Positions 1-6,974 of a stretch of DNA of 25,948 nt are shown in pieces. The stretch is from IMG/VR virus record IMGVR_UViG_3300001733_000059, positions 1 to 25,948 of that record; one strand, given 5' to 3'. The translations under genes and the position numbers were made by a program. Each line of letters begins with the position of its first letter. Positions within the stretch are counted from its first letter, which is position 1. This DNA is from a virus. Below the pieces are notes generated by a model. The model made no database searches, had not been told where the DNA came from, and saw only the letters and a program-made list of their open reading frames with translations.

Positions 1-189
1 TCAATTCTCCACACGTTTCTGCCCTGGCATAGCGCCGGGGCGTTTTGCTTCGGTGATCGTATCGATCACATTCAGATCGGTCACAGGTTCACAAACCACA
101 CTGTTTCCAAGACCTGGACGGTAGATAAATTTGACGGAGTGATCCGGTCCTGACGCCATATCGACGCTGATATAATGCGGCTTATCCAT
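1..189 (-). CDS. Hypothetical small protein (62 aa), end of leftward early operon
   Basis: I do not recognise this protein. It begins MDKPHYISVDMASGPDHS and has no clear domain, signal peptide or membrane segment. The reading frame extends upstream to an ATG at 231 and a GTG at 234, but those would overlap the preceding gene by about 50 bases. The ATG at 189 overlaps it by only 8 bases, matching the packing of the rest of this operon, so I chose it. The TGA stop is at bases 1-3, so the gene is complete. It is probably co-transcribed with the genes to its right; any role is unknown. Confidence 0.6.
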   Translation of the reverse strand: MDKPHYISVDMASGPDHSVKFIYRPGLGNSVVCEPVTDLNVIDTITEAKRPGAMPGQKRVEN

Positions 190-466
190 CGCTGTTTTCC
201 ATACGATTGGGGTAGATTTTCCGCAGTTCATCACGAAAGATGCTGATGTCCTGCGACCACCTTGGCTTGCTTTTTGATGTTAGGATCGGAACCCCGAAGT
301 GATAATCATCACCCTGTTGAAGCCATTCAATGACAGCCTCTGCTTGGGCTAAATCGTAGCCACCAAGCCAACGGTGGGCGTCACTCATCATAATTCGAAG
401 CCTGCGGTATCTCTCCGCGTCTCGACGGTCCTGCTTTATCTGATTTAGCCAACGTCTAATCACCAT
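182..466 (-). CDS. Hypothetical protein, Arg-rich helical N-terminus (94 aa)
   Basis: The family is unknown. From the ATG at 466 the protein starts MVIRRWLNQIKQDRRDAERY, a strongly charged, probably helical segment, followed by a Trp-containing middle (HRWLGGYDLAQAEAVIEWLQ). An AGGAGG sequence lies only 2 bases before ATG 466 and 5 bases before an in-frame GTG at 463. A TTG at 484 is also in frame. The exact start is therefore uncertain within about 20 bases. It overlaps the end of the upstream PPCQ-motif gene by 11 bases and its own stop overlaps the next gene, consistent with translational coupling. No catalytic motif is visible. Confidence 0.65.
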   Translation of the reverse strand: MVIRRWLNQIKQDRRDAERYRRLRIMMSDAHRWLGGYDLAQAEAVIEWLQQGDDYHFGVPILTSKSKPRWSQDISIFRDELRKIYPNRMENSDG

Positions 467-1112
467 CGCCTCCTGTGCGTTCAACGGACGCGGTTACTGC
501 TATCGAAATCAGCAAATCCTGAAACCGCTTTGGCGTTCCTATTCGGGGCGTGCTGTCCCTTCCGCCGCCCCGCGCGCCAACCTCTCCAAGGCGTTTAGCC
601 CTGGCCAACCCCATGCGTTCAATCATGGCTGGGTCCAGCCTGGGCGGGCCTTTGCCCCAATCCAGATCAGGCAGATCAACGTGGTAGGCCAGCAGCCATG
701 TTGGCTTTCGCGCATAGTGACCGTAGCGCCCTTGTTCTACACAACAGGTCCATCCGCCGTAAAAATCCGCCGTAATCCAGCGCCCTTCGCGGGGTGGCCT
801 GTTCAGCCCGAAATGGCTCCATGCGTGAGATTGATCCGGGTGCTCGATCACTCCACCCCATTTTCTTACAGAGGCGAGCGCTGCCTCGAAGCATCCAGCA
901 TCATCACCCTTTTTCTTGCGCTGTCCGGTGCGTTTGATGTGCAGAGGCTGACCGGCCCATAACTTGCCCCATCTTTGGCATGGCGGATGCGCGACAACCG
1001 GGTAGGGACCGTCGTACAGCCGAGCGTCTCGCTGTTCATCCCACGGGTCCACATTCGGCAGGCCGAAATAGCAACCGTTTGTCTGGACAAAGAGAGCCGC
1101 GACCATGTTCAT
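456..1112 (-). CDS. PPCQ-motif phage protein, possibly a diverged DNA cytosine methyltransferase-like enzyme (218 aa)
   Basis: The start ATG at 1112 overlaps the upstream stop as ATGA; longer in-frame extensions would run deep into that gene. Near residue 41 the protein has AHPPCQRWGKLW, which resembles motif IV (PPCQ) of cytosine-C5 DNA methyltransferases. About 50 residues later comes VIEHPDQSHAW, sitting roughly where those enzymes have the ENV motif. I see no clear glycine-rich SAM-binding motif I, and 218 aa is short for a full C5 methyltransferase. It may be a diverged or reduced DNA-modifying enzyme, or an unrelated phage protein sharing a Pro-Pro-Cys motif. It lies two genes after the PAPS-reductase-like protein in the same operon. 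The reading frame is secure; the function is tentative. Confidence 0.75.
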   Translation of the reverse strand: MNMVAALFVQTNGCYFGLPNVDPWDEQRDARLYDGPYPVVAHPPCQRWGKLWAGQPLHIKRTGQRKKKGDDAGCFEAALASVRKWGGVIEHPDQSHAWSHFGLNRPPREGRWITADFYGGWTCCVEQGRYGHYARKPTWLLAYHVDLPDLDWGKGPPRLDPAMIERMGLARAKRLGEVGARGGGRDSTPRIGTPKRFQDLLISIAVTASVERTGGDGD

Positions 1113-1462
1113 TTTTCTTCCGTGCATTTGTCGGACGACATGATGCAGACGGACCCATCTTCGACAAACAGCCCGCCGCATCCAGGCGGAACAGGTGTAT
1201 CGCAGTTTGGACAAATAGAGGGTTCATTCTGGTCCGATGCACTGTTGGGGGACAGTTCCGCGAGGCCCCAATCGTTTTCTAGGACCGCCTCTTGACCGTT
1301 AATGAAACACCGGCAAGGGTCGCCAGAATAGTATGCGGCTAGGGCGCTCACGAGACCCTTCACGTCTTCTGGATCGAGCGCGGTGAACTTCATCTCCGAC
1401 ACCTCACCGTCCACATCGGCGACAAAGCGAACATCATACTTTGAAGCAACATTCCCCATCAT
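1109..1462 (-). CDS. Hypothetical protein with C-terminal zinc-ribbon-like cysteines (117 aa)
   Basis: The start is ATG 1462 (a second ATG at 1459 is in frame), overlapping the stop of the PAPS-reductase-like gene. The N-terminal half, with VRFVADVDGEVSEMKFTAL, is a plausible small beta-rich fold. The C-terminal part holds ICPNCDTPVPPGCGG and later CIMSSDKC, so four or five cysteines could bind a metal as in zinc ribbons. The family is not recognised. It sits between the PP-loop enzyme and the PPCQ protein, so it could be an accessory factor for either, but that is only context. Confidence 0.7.
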   Translation of the reverse strand: MMGNVASKYDVRFVADVDGEVSEMKFTALDPEDVKGLVSALAAYYSGDPCRCFINGQEAVLENDWGLAELSPNSASDQNEPSICPNCDTPVPPGCGGLFVEDGSVCIMSSDKCTEEK

Positions 1463-2208
1463 TCTTTTCCTTCCGCACTGTTGACGGACATATCTTGTTC
1501 AGCCAAATGGCAAAGGAAATCGCACTCAGGCGCGATTGGATTGGTCGTCGGCCAGTCGGCTGGTATTTCATCGATAAAGATGCGCTCGCTATTGATTCGC
1601 GTGAGGCGCACATTGAGGCGGCGCGACAATTCCACCATGCGCGCAAACTGGCCGGGGAACTCCTTTCGGACTAAAGACCAGTAATCCGGGCTAGTAGCCT
1701 TAACGCAGGGGATGCAATTGGCGTTCGGAAACCCCATCGCATAGGTAACAGGCTCTTTCAGCCCCGCACTTTGGATCATTGCCAAGCAAGCCGCTTTGGT
1801 AATCCCGCGCTCAATCAGAGGTGTAACAACCGTCAACTCTGGCCAATGTTCGCGCATGGCTTCGGCGCGCTTAACGTCACGTCCATCTGCTGTATACCCA
1901 AAAACATGGATGTCGTCGGGCCGCTGAAACTCCAGGCGCGGCGCAATCTTCAATTCACCGGTGCAAGGCGCTCCATCAATGCCAGATAGGAACCGTCTCT
2001 TTTCAAAGACATCCCAAGTATCTTTATAATCTGGGTTCTTTAAAATTGTGACCGATTGACCAAACCACTTTTCGCAGTCGGCCATAAAGCGCGAGTTATC
2101 TTCATGCTCTGCGCCTGTGTCGCAGTAGGCGATGACGTCTGGCTTTGAGAGCATTGTTGCAACCGCGCTCGCGGCACCACAAGAGAACCATGAAACAACC
2201 CTACTCAT
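1459..2208 (-). CDS. Phosphoadenosine phosphosulfate reductase-like PP-loop protein (249 aa)
   Basis: The protein begins MSRVVSWFSCGAASAVATML, a phage-type variant of the PP-loop (SxGxxS) nucleotide-binding motif of the adenine nucleotide alpha-hydrolase/PAPS reductase superfamily. Next comes VIAYCDTGAEHEDNSRF, the second strand with the acidic residue expected in the family. Later cysteine segments (GAPCTGELK near residue 80; NANCIPCVKA near 165) could form a metal or redox site. The start at 2208 is preceded by a GAAGGA ribosome-binding site and overlaps the ninB-like stop as ATGA; an in-frame extension to 2376 is rejected because it runs through ninB. Phages often carry such proteins, and whether they reduce sulfate or help modify DNA or RNA is generally unclear. 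Family assignment is good; substrate unknown. Confidence 0.88.
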   Translation of the reverse strand: MSRVVSWFSCGAASAVATMLSKPDVIAYCDTGAEHEDNSRFMADCEKWFGQSVTILKNPDYKDTWDVFEKRRFLSGIDGAPCTGELKIAPRLEFQRPDDIHVFGYTADGRDVKRAEAMREHWPELTVVTPLIERGITKAACLAMIQSAGLKEPVTYAMGFPNANCIPCVKATSPDYWSLVRKEFPGQFARMVELSRRLNVRLTRINSERIFIDEIPADWPTTNPIAPECDFLCHLAEQDMSVNSAEGKE

Positions 2209-2615
2209 GCCTGATCCTTCTCTGTGCAATTGCCGGACGAATCCGACCACGTAACGCCGTGCCGGTCTCCGTATTCCTGAATACACGTGATTAAATCCGC
2301 CATCTGTGCCTTGTTGAGGCGCGACGACCGAAAGCCAGCAGGAAAGGACATTCCTCCGTCTAGTCCTGGCTGCCATAAATATTCATGCTCGAGCATAGAC
2401 ATAAACCCGGCCTTCCATACTTCCGTAGGCCACACACGGCCCTCTGGCTTGGCTCTGGAGATATCCGACAGCATGGCCCACATCCTGGCATTTTGATCCG
2501 GCGTGCGGCTGGCCTCTTTGATTGTGACGACCACCCCAAGCGGCGCGCGCTCTATCAGCCCGTGAGCCAATTGGCGCTGGCGTGGTGTGCTTAGGATGAT
2601 GGTCTGCCCGGTCAC
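2205..2615 (-). CDS. ninB: NinB-like recombination protein (136 aa)
   Basis: The sequence matches the NinB (lambda Orf) family in layout: LSTPRQRQLAHGLI at the N-terminus, SRTPDQNARMWAMLSDI near residues 36-52, then VWPTEVWKAGFM and a C-terminal SRLNKAQMADLITCIQEYG helix. Lambda NinB is 146 aa, close to this length. The family binds single-stranded DNA and SSB and helps load annealing proteins during phage recombination. Here it lies downstream of the SSB and Sak-like genes in the same operon, which fits that role. Start and stop both overlap neighbours by four bases. Confidence 0.88.
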   Translation of the reverse strand: MTGQTIILSTPRQRQLAHGLIERAPLGVVVTIKEASRTPDQNARMWAMLSDISRAKPEGRVWPTEVWKAGFMSMLEHEYLWQPGLDGGMSFPAGFRSSRLNKAQMADLITCIQEYGDRHGVTWSDSSGNCTEKDQA

Positions 2616-2731
2616 AGGTCGCGCTCCTCATCGAAGAAGTAATCCACATCGGCAAACAGACACCACAGCACGACCCAACCGATTATCGGGAAGGTGATGA
2701 AGCCAGCGAGGAAGCATGCGATGTACAGCAT
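2612..2731 (-). CDS. Small single-pass membrane protein (39 aa)
   Basis: A short frame from ATG 2731 to the TGA at 2612-2614 encodes MLYIACFLAGFITFPIIGWV and then VLWCLF, one long hydrophobic segment of about 25 residues, followed by an acidic tail (DVDYFFDEERDL). Such a charge pattern suggests an inner-membrane peptide with one end cytoplasmic. It starts 3 bases after the stop of the 52-aa gene and its stop overlaps the ninB start as ATGA, so it fits the operon packing exactly. The function is unknown; small membrane proteins in early phage operons sometimes act in host takeover or exclusion, but nothing here shows that. Confidence 0.72.
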   Translation of the reverse strand: MLYIACFLAGFITFPIIGWVVLWCLFADVDYFFDEERDL

Positions 2732-2734
2732 GGG

Positions 2735-2893
2735 CTAGTCCTTCTCGATTTGCCCTAGAAGATCAGCAATAGCCTCTTGTTCCGTTGCGCCATGCCCAAC
2801 GGGGGAATCTTCTCCAAGGTTGTCGTCTAGTGCGACCCAATCAAAAGTTCGCGTCGGGATCGGGGGCCTTTCGTGATATGTCTTTATCTGCAT
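2735..2893 (-). CDS. Small acidic hypothetical protein (52 aa)
   Basis: The frame from ATG 2893 to the TAG at 2735-2737 encodes MQIKTYHERPPIPTRTFDWV followed by ALDDNLGEDSPVGHGATEQE and a short amphipathic helix ending IADLLGQIEKD. The composition is typical of a real soluble protein. The pattern of an aromatic DWVA strand, then GHGATEQEAI, then a helix, resembles small phage proteins of about this size with a beta-beta-alpha layout. It lies 4 bases after the upstream stop and 3 bases before the next start. No function can be assigned. Confidence 0.75.
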   Translation of the reverse strand: MQIKTYHERPPIPTRTFDWVALDDNLGEDSPVGHGATEQEAIADLLGQIEKD

Positions 2894-2897
2894 GGGG

Positions 2898-3371
2898 TTA
2901 GTCCTTTGCTTGGGATGTTTGTCTGGTCTCGCAGCGTATATCCGAGCAATACTCGAAGCAGCTTACGGATGGCACACCACACAGATCACAAATATCTATT
3001 GATGTGCCGTCTTGGTCTTTGCGGATGCGAGAAAAGGAAACCTTGCAATATCCTTCTGATCGGGCAGGAAACTCAGCTTCCCCAAACCGATCCATCTTGT
3101 TTGGCTCTATGTATATAAGAGCACGCACACCGGTCTGTTTAACGAAGTGCCCAGAAAACTCATATTCGTATGGAAGGCCAAACTCGTCAGCGCCACCGGC
3201 TATCACGGCATCATAAATAATTGCCTCTCCGGGAGTGTAAACCGGCGTAAATTTCGAGCAGGTGTGCAAAACGGAAGTGACATTCAAGCCAGCCAATGCC
3301 TTGCGCAACATATCCTTGTGAGCGCACCCATCGTTAAGGTCGCAAAACCTGCACCTACGATATACGGTCAT
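2898..3371 (-). CDS. Cysteine-rich hypothetical protein (157 aa)
   Basis: The protein begins MTVYRRCRFCDLNDGCAHKD, a CxxC-x6-H/C arrangement likely to bind zinc, and ends with another cluster of cysteines (CDLCGVPSVSCFEYCSDIRC). A frame extension to a GTG at 3389 exists, but ATG 3371 is preceded by AAGGG at a workable distance and was preferred. The middle contains a plausible beta-rich fold (GVRALIYIEPNKMDRFG). The family is not recognised. It is the first gene after the SSB and follows a probable internal promoter at 3402-3410, so it may be expressed partly independently of the main leftward promoter. Confidence 0.75.
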   Translation of the reverse strand: MTVYRRCRFCDLNDGCAHKDMLRKALAGLNVTSVLHTCSKFTPVYTPGEAIIYDAVIAGGADEFGLPYEYEFSGHFVKQTGVRALIYIEPNKMDRFGEAEFPARSEGYCKVSFSRIRKDQDGTSIDICDLCGVPSVSCFEYCSDIRCETRQTSQAKD

Positions 3372-3401
3372 CCCCTTGTTTCCCTTCACATTTCATGCTA
3401 G

Positions 3402-3410
3402 ATTATAGCA
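3402..3410 (-). promoter_or_regulatory. Probable internal leftward promoter (extended -10)
   Basis: On the minus strand the sequence reads TGCTATAAT, a perfect extended -10 element (TGN plus consensus TATAAT). No good -35 hexamer sits 16-18 bases upstream, which extended -10 promoters can tolerate. Initiation would fall near 3395, about 25 bases before the ATG at 3371. It occupies the only real gap (about 60 bases) in this part of the operon. Confidence 0.5.
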
Positions 3411-3432
3411 CATAAAGCGTTGAAATTGCACC

Positions 3433-3900
3433 CTAAAATTGAATCTCGTCGTCCAAATCTGCGCTATAATCGCGCCCACCAGAATTGCCGCCCTTGTCGG
3501 TATATCCACGGTCGCTGTCGTAGGTATCGCCTCGGGACTCACCGCCGCCCGATCCTTCGCGTGTATCCAGCATGGTCATATTGCCGCTAAAACCGCGCAC
3601 CACGATTTCAGTCGTGTAGTTCGTCTTGCCGTCCTTCTCCCATTTGCGGGTCTGCAACTGGCCTTCGATCAGAACCTTGGAGCCCTTCTTGAGATAGCGC
3701 TCTGCAACCTCAGCGACCTTGCCGAAAATCACGACACGGTGCCATTCGGTGCGCTCCTGCTTTTGCCCGGATTGATCTTTCCAAGATTCCGACGTGGCGA
3801 CGGAGAGGCTGGCTACCTTGTCCCCGTTCTGCATTGAGCGAACATCGGGGTCCTGGCCCAAATTCCCAACGATGATGACTTTGTTCAAACTGCCTGACAT
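3433..3900 (-). CDS. ssb: Single-stranded DNA-binding protein (155 aa)
   Basis: The N-terminal OB-fold runs from [20 protein letters not shown] through [23 protein letters not shown] and [19 protein letters not shown] to about residue 110, matching bacterial SSB motif by motif. A Gly/Ser/Asp-rich linker follows and the protein ends [12 protein letters not shown], a variant of the acidic SSB C-terminal tip that recruits partner proteins (DDDIPF in E. coli). It coats single-stranded DNA in replication and recombination. Its neighbours are the Sak-like annealing protein and the NinB-like protein, forming a phage recombination cassette. An AGGAGG-like site lies just upstream of ATG 3900. Confidence 0.95.
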   Translation of the reverse strand: MSGSLNKVIIVGNLGQDPDVRSMQNGDKVASLSVATSESWKDQSGQKQERTEWHRVVIFGKVAEVAERYLKKGSKVLIEGQLQTRKWEKDGKTNYTTEIVVRGFSGNMTMLDTREGSGGGESRGDTYDSDRGYTDKGGNSGGRDYSADLDDEIQF

Positions 3901-3909
3901 GTGAGCCTC

Positions 3910-4161
3910 CTATCGAAACATAGAACTTAGGGCGTCCCCAAGACGGTCTGCTGCTCGATTCTCTGCCTCCTGGTCGATCAACAAATCAACGCTATCAGGG
4001 TGGCACGGGCCTTCACCGCCGCTGTCAAACTTGACCTCGACATACTGGTCATCGGTGCGCCTGCTTTTGATTGTGCCCAAGCGTCCGTCCTCAGTGAATT
4101 TGACGCGCTGCCCAGCCTTAAAGGTGGTTCCGTAGGTTCTGTTCACATAATTGTATGACAT
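3910..4161 (-). CDS. Hypothetical SH3/KOW-like small protein (83 aa)
   Basis: I do not recognise the family, but the core (FKAGQRVKFTEDGRLGTIK, then YVEVKFDSGGEGPCHPDSV) has the alternating hydrophobic strands and Gly turns of a small SH3-like or KOW-like barrel, as seen in proteins that touch nucleic acid or a polymerase. A helical tail (ENRAADRLGDALSSMFR) follows. It lies between the SSB and the annealing protein, with spacing of 9 and 18 bases, so it is in the same transcript. Fold assignment is by eye only. Confidence 0.75.
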   Translation of the reverse strand: MSYNYVNRTYGTTFKAGQRVKFTEDGRLGTIKSRRTDDQYVEVKFDSGGEGPCHPDSVDLLIDQEAENRAADRLGDALSSMFR

Positions 4162-4179
4162 GGTGTGTTCCTTATGCTG

Positions 4180-4833
4180 CTATGCGTTGATTGTTTCGGT
4201 CGTCGCGACCTGTTCCTTGCGCCGGTCCTTCTCTGTCAGGACACGCTGTTTTTGGTCTTTCGGAAGGCTGTTGAATGCTGATTTGAATGCGTCCTGACCA
4301 AGCAAGGTTTTCAATTCTTCCTGGCTGTTGCACCTGCCGATTTCAGCAACAAGCCCAGCGGCAACCCTTGTCGGCTCCACCTTGGGCGGCGCAGGAGATG
4401 ATTTCACAAAATCCCACGGATCCTGCTTGAATGCCTTGAAGTGTTTCTTTCCGCCCTTTTCGTATGTCTCGCATGGAACCCATACGGCAGGCAGGTCATA
4501 CAGATATCGCCCGACACCCCACTTCACGGCGGCGCGCTTGAACGCATCAGATATTCCGCCTTTTTCGGCTTCCACCTGGGTATCTCCGGCACCGTCTGAC
4601 TTCCAGACCCATCGATCATTGATGAAAAGGCCAATCTTGCAGATAGTACGACCATTGATGCAGTCGTATTCGTCCTGCCAGTTTTCAGGGCCGCAGACAT
4701 CATCCAGACGGTTCATCACGTCTCTAGCGTCAATGTACGCCAGCGCCAAAGCGGAACCGTTGCTGCTGATCGTTTGGGAGCGCCAGGAAACAGCTTCTTT
4801 TGGGAAGTGTTCTTTGAGTGCGTCAATGTTCAT
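4180..4833 (-). CDS. Rad52/Sak-family single-strand annealing protein (217 aa)
   Basis: Residues 5-125 fit the Rad52/Rad22 (phage Sak) family: VSWRSQTI, YIDARDVMNRLDDVCGPENW, then GDTQVEAEKGGISDAFKRAA and WGVGRYLYDLPAVWV, which is the most conserved block. The C-terminal part is variable and charged. Such proteins form rings that anneal complementary single strands during phage recombination and repair. The gene is flanked by SSB on one side and a coiled-coil protein on the other; its start overlaps the latter by four bases. I prefer Rad52/Sak over ERF or RecT because of the GISDAFKRAAVKWGVGRYLY block. The 217-aa length is usual for the family. Confidence 0.9.
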   Translation of the reverse strand: MNIDALKEHFPKEAVSWRSQTISSNGSALALAYIDARDVMNRLDDVCGPENWQDEYDCINGRTICKIGLFINDRWVWKSDGAGDTQVEAEKGGISDAFKRAAVKWGVGRYLYDLPAVWVPCETYEKGGKKHFKAFKQDPWDFVKSSPAPPKVEPTRVAAGLVAEIGRCNSQEELKTLLGQDAFKSAFNSLPKDQKQRVLTEKDRRKEQVATTETINA

Positions 4834-5546
4834 GCCGCAGTCCTTTCTTCCTCAATCACAAAGCCGGGAATCACGGACTTGCCGGACTTACGCTCTTCTT
4901 CTGCCATCTCCAGCAACAGCGCGTCGAAACGGTCCTGGTGCTTTTCCCAGAAATACCGTGCGGCTTCGCGCCGATCCGTCATGCGGCAGAATTTCCGGGT
5001 GCGCAGGCCGATAGCACGGCCACCACCAGACGCATGGGCTTTGTCCTTAGACGCACGGCTGGCGTTGGCTTCGGCTTTCTTCGCCGCCTCAATAGCTGCT
5101 TCACGCTGTTCAAGGGCTTCGAGGTCATTACCGCCCCGCGCTGCGTCGATGGCGTCCTGAGCCTCTTTAGCAAGACGCTCTGCCTCTGCCTTGGCTGCCG
5201 CCTCTTTCGCGCGCTTCTCCGCGTCCAGCTTTTCCAGCCAGGGCGTCAGGGTCGATTTACAGGCAGACGCCGCCGTGTCGCACTTTGTCAGCAATGGTTT
5301 GTATCGTTCCTGCACTTCCTTTGCTGCGTCATCGAATGGTTTTTTCTCAGTCACGCGGGCTTCATCAACGCCCTTTTTCACCTGCCGCAACTGGTCCAGG
5401 ATCGTTGATACCGCATCGGCCTGTGCTTGGTTCTCGATAGCCTCGCCGTCCATCCAGTTCTTGGCCTCAAGATAAATCAGATCCACGCTTTCGGTCGCCA
5501 GTTCAAACGGCGATGCTGGTGGGTTATTATGTCCGATATTGCTCAT
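4830..5546 (-). CDS. Coiled-coil hypothetical protein associated with annealing recombinase (238 aa)
   Basis: The N-terminus MSNIGHNNPPASPFE is a sequence style common in alphaproteobacterial prophages. Residues 60-165 are an Ala/Lys/Glu-rich coiled coil (KRAKEAAAKAEAERLAKEAQ and similar). The C-terminal part (GLRTRKFCRMTDRREAARYFW) looks globular and could bind nucleic acid. It overlaps the downstream Sak-like gene by four bases. Phage genes next to annealing recombinases often encode such coiled-coil partners, but no activity is known to me for this one. Confidence 0.85.
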   Translation of the reverse strand: MSNIGHNNPPASPFELATESVDLIYLEAKNWMDGEAIENQAQADAVSTILDQLRQVKKGVDEARVTEKKPFDDAAKEVQERYKPLLTKCDTAASACKSTLTPWLEKLDAEKRAKEAAAKAEAERLAKEAQDAIDAARGGNDLEALEQREAAIEAAKKAEANASRASKDKAHASGGGRAIGLRTRKFCRMTDRREAARYFWEKHQDRFDALLLEMAEEERKSGKSVIPGFVIEEERTAA

Positions 5547-5755
5547 GCGACTTCCTTTCTATACGCAGCGAGACAGTAATCCCGCGCGGCGTTGATCTGT
5601 TCTTCGGTTGCGATATCCAGAAGCCCAACCATGAAAGCGGCTTCGACCTCGCTCCAACATGTGCAAACATGCGACCGGTGCTTGTCTCGAACACGCCATA
5701 TTGGATGGCTGTCAGTCCCTTCATTTCGGTATGTGCAGCCATGGTATTGGGTCAT
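5543..5755 (-). CDS. Hypothetical small protein (70 aa)
   Basis: The protein starts MTQYHGCTYRNEGTDSHPIW and ends with a helix, AAFMVGLLDIATEEQINAAR and on. Start and stop both overlap their neighbours in the ATGA style. A competing frame (5527-5742) is open across the same bases, but it breaks the operon packing, overlaps the next gene by 20 bases and reads less like a protein. No function is recognised. Confidence 0.7.
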   Translation of the reverse strand: MTQYHGCTYRNEGTDSHPIWRVRDKHRSHVCTCWSEVEAAFMVGLLDIATEEQINAARDYCLAAYRKEVA

Positions 5756-6120
5756 TGGTCGGACTCCGCTTGTGCGAGTGCTGCGCGGGCGGCTTCGGCA
5801 AGCCAGATAAACGGAAACTCGCCGTGTGAGCTATATTCACGCCACCCAAGGAACATTGTTGCGAAATCCACCAGCGCGGCATTCTGGGCGCGCAGGCGGG
5901 TGAGTTCGTCGGGGGCGTCGTCGTCGGGCTCAATCATGTAACGCACTATTGTGCCTTCATAATCTTCCCCCCAAACCCACCCTGATGCGTCGTGATAATA
6001 AGAGGTGGCATAGCCGTCCCTTAACTCAATTAGCACCATCGTATCATCTGGCACCGGGCATTCTCCCGGCGTATGCTCTATCCATACGCCTTTTGGTAAC
6101 GTGTGTTTCGTGTCAGTCAT
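5752..6120 (-). CDS. Hypothetical protein with MTDTK N-terminus (122 aa)
   Basis: The protein begins MTDTKHTLPKGVWIEHTPGE and contains DTMVLIELRDGYATSYYHD, which looks like a small beta-sheet domain, followed by a helix that tracks the C-terminal end (LTRLRAQNAALVDFATMFLG). The MTDTK start recurs at the gene at 14313 and in a tiny frame at 6796-6846, hinting at a shared translation-start module. The function is unknown. It overlaps the upstream zinc-finger gene by 8 bases. Confidence 0.75.
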   Translation of the reverse strand: MTDTKHTLPKGVWIEHTPGECPVPDDTMVLIELRDGYATSYYHDASGWVWGEDYEGTIVRYMIEPDDDAPDELTRLRAQNAALVDFATMFLGWREYSSHGEFPFIWLAEAARAALAQAESDQ

Positions 6121-6808
6121 ATGCCTTACCCTCCGCCCTTGCGATTGCGGATTCGGGGAATTCCTCTAGGAACTTCGCTTTGTCTTGTTCCCAATCATGC
6201 TCAGAGAACCATTCGACATACTCAAGGATTGCTTCCTTGCTGTCGGCCTCACGAATGTTTTCGAAAAGATAGTTCAGGTTCCATAGACGAGACCGCGCAC
6301 GCGAAACCATTTCGCCTGATAGCTTTAATGTGGCGCTTTCAAGCTGGTAATCACTGATATCAAGGGTTTGGTTGTAACGCTCCGCGACCCAAGTGATTTT
6401 CTCGTTCTGTGACTGAGCAAGTGTTTTAGCCTTAATAAAGGCATCATCCTCTGTCTCAATCAGACGATCCTCGTTGTAGACGGTGCCGCTTCCGACTCCA
6501 GTCTCTAAACACATATAGCTGGCGCGAGAGTCGTGCTCTCCGTGTGCTGTATCAACCCGAACGCTGCCAATGGTTCGCACTTCAACCATCGGCTCAAACG
6601 AGGTATAGTCTAAGGATAGTTCTGCATTTTGCATATAAGACCGTGAGCAGCGCGGGCACCGGAACTCAAAATCCCCACCTGCGGGTGACTTCGCGGACCA
6701 TTTTCCAGTTCCCAAGCAATCCGGGCACGAATGGCGTTTTTTAGTTGAAATCGTGGTTGCAAAATACACCACATCTCCCACTGAATATTTTGTTTCTAAA
6801 ATCGCCAT
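6113..6808 (-). CDS. Hypothetical protein with N-terminal zinc finger (231 aa)
   Basis: Residues 28-55 hold CPDCLGTGKW and FRCPRCSRSY, two CxxC pairs with a CxxCxGxG first half, like one module of a DnaJ-type zinc finger. The remainder is mainly helical and charged (SKEAILEYVEWFSEHDWEQD) with no motif that I recognise. The ATG at 6808 is preceded by GGAGGGAGAG, an excellent ribosome-binding site. It could be a nucleic-acid or protein-binding early factor, but this is inference from the finger alone. Confidence 0.8.
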   Translation of the reverse strand: MAILETKYSVGDVVYFATTISTKKRHSCPDCLGTGKWSAKSPAGGDFEFRCPRCSRSYMQNAELSLDYTSFEPMVEVRTIGSVRVDTAHGEHDSRASYMCLETGVGSGTVYNEDRLIETEDDAFIKAKTLAQSQNEKITWVAERYNQTLDISDYQLESATLKLSGEMVSRARSRLWNLNYLFENIREADSKEAILEYVEWFSEHDWEQDKAKFLEEFPESAIARAEGKAYD

Positions 6809-6846
6809 GATTGCTCTCCCTCCAGCGTCTCTTTCGTATCAGTCAT
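6796..6846 (-). CDS. Possible 16-codon leader peptide or start-module remnant
   Basis: ATG 6846 follows AAGGA and opens a frame reading MTDTKETLEGEQSWRF before TAG at 6796-6798. The frame spans the ribosome-binding site of the next gene and overlaps its start, so translating it could couple the two. Its first five residues equal those of the 5752-6120 and 14313-14651 proteins, so it may instead be the truncated beginning of a lost paralogue. Too short for any coding statistic. Confidence 0.25.
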   Translation of the reverse strand: MTDTKETLEGEQSWRF

Positions 6847-6848
6847 TG

Positions 6849-6974
6849 CTATTCCTTCCATTCGATGATTGCTTCTGTCATGTACGGCTCAAGGTGCAGC
6901 AGCACGACCAGCAGAGCGCACATAAGGACCATGACCAGCGCATCCATGATGGTGTCGATGGTGTCGCGCTTCAT
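6849..6974 (-). CDS. Small single-pass membrane protein (41 aa)
   Basis: ATG 6974 overlaps the upstream stop as ATGA. The peptide is MKRDTIDTIMDALVMVLMCA followed by LLVVLLHLEPYMTEAIIEWK and E. Residues 10-28 form one hydrophobic helix with a Lys-Arg N-terminus and an acidic C-terminal tail, suggesting an inner-membrane peptide with its N-terminus in the cytoplasm. It is the second such peptide in this operon (with 2612-2731). Function unknown. Confidence 0.7.
   Translation of the reverse strand: MKRDTIDTIMDALVMVLMCALLVVLLHLEPYMTEAIIEWKE

Noticed and set aside
4328-5408. Long plus-strand frames opposite the Sak-like and coiled-coil genes.
   Set aside because: They are antisense shadows of well-supported minus-strand genes and have no family features.
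5527-5742. A 71-aa minus-strand frame overlapping the 70-aa gene.
   Set aside because: It overlaps the next gene by 20 bases and breaks the ATGA packing that the 5543-5755 frame keeps at both ends.
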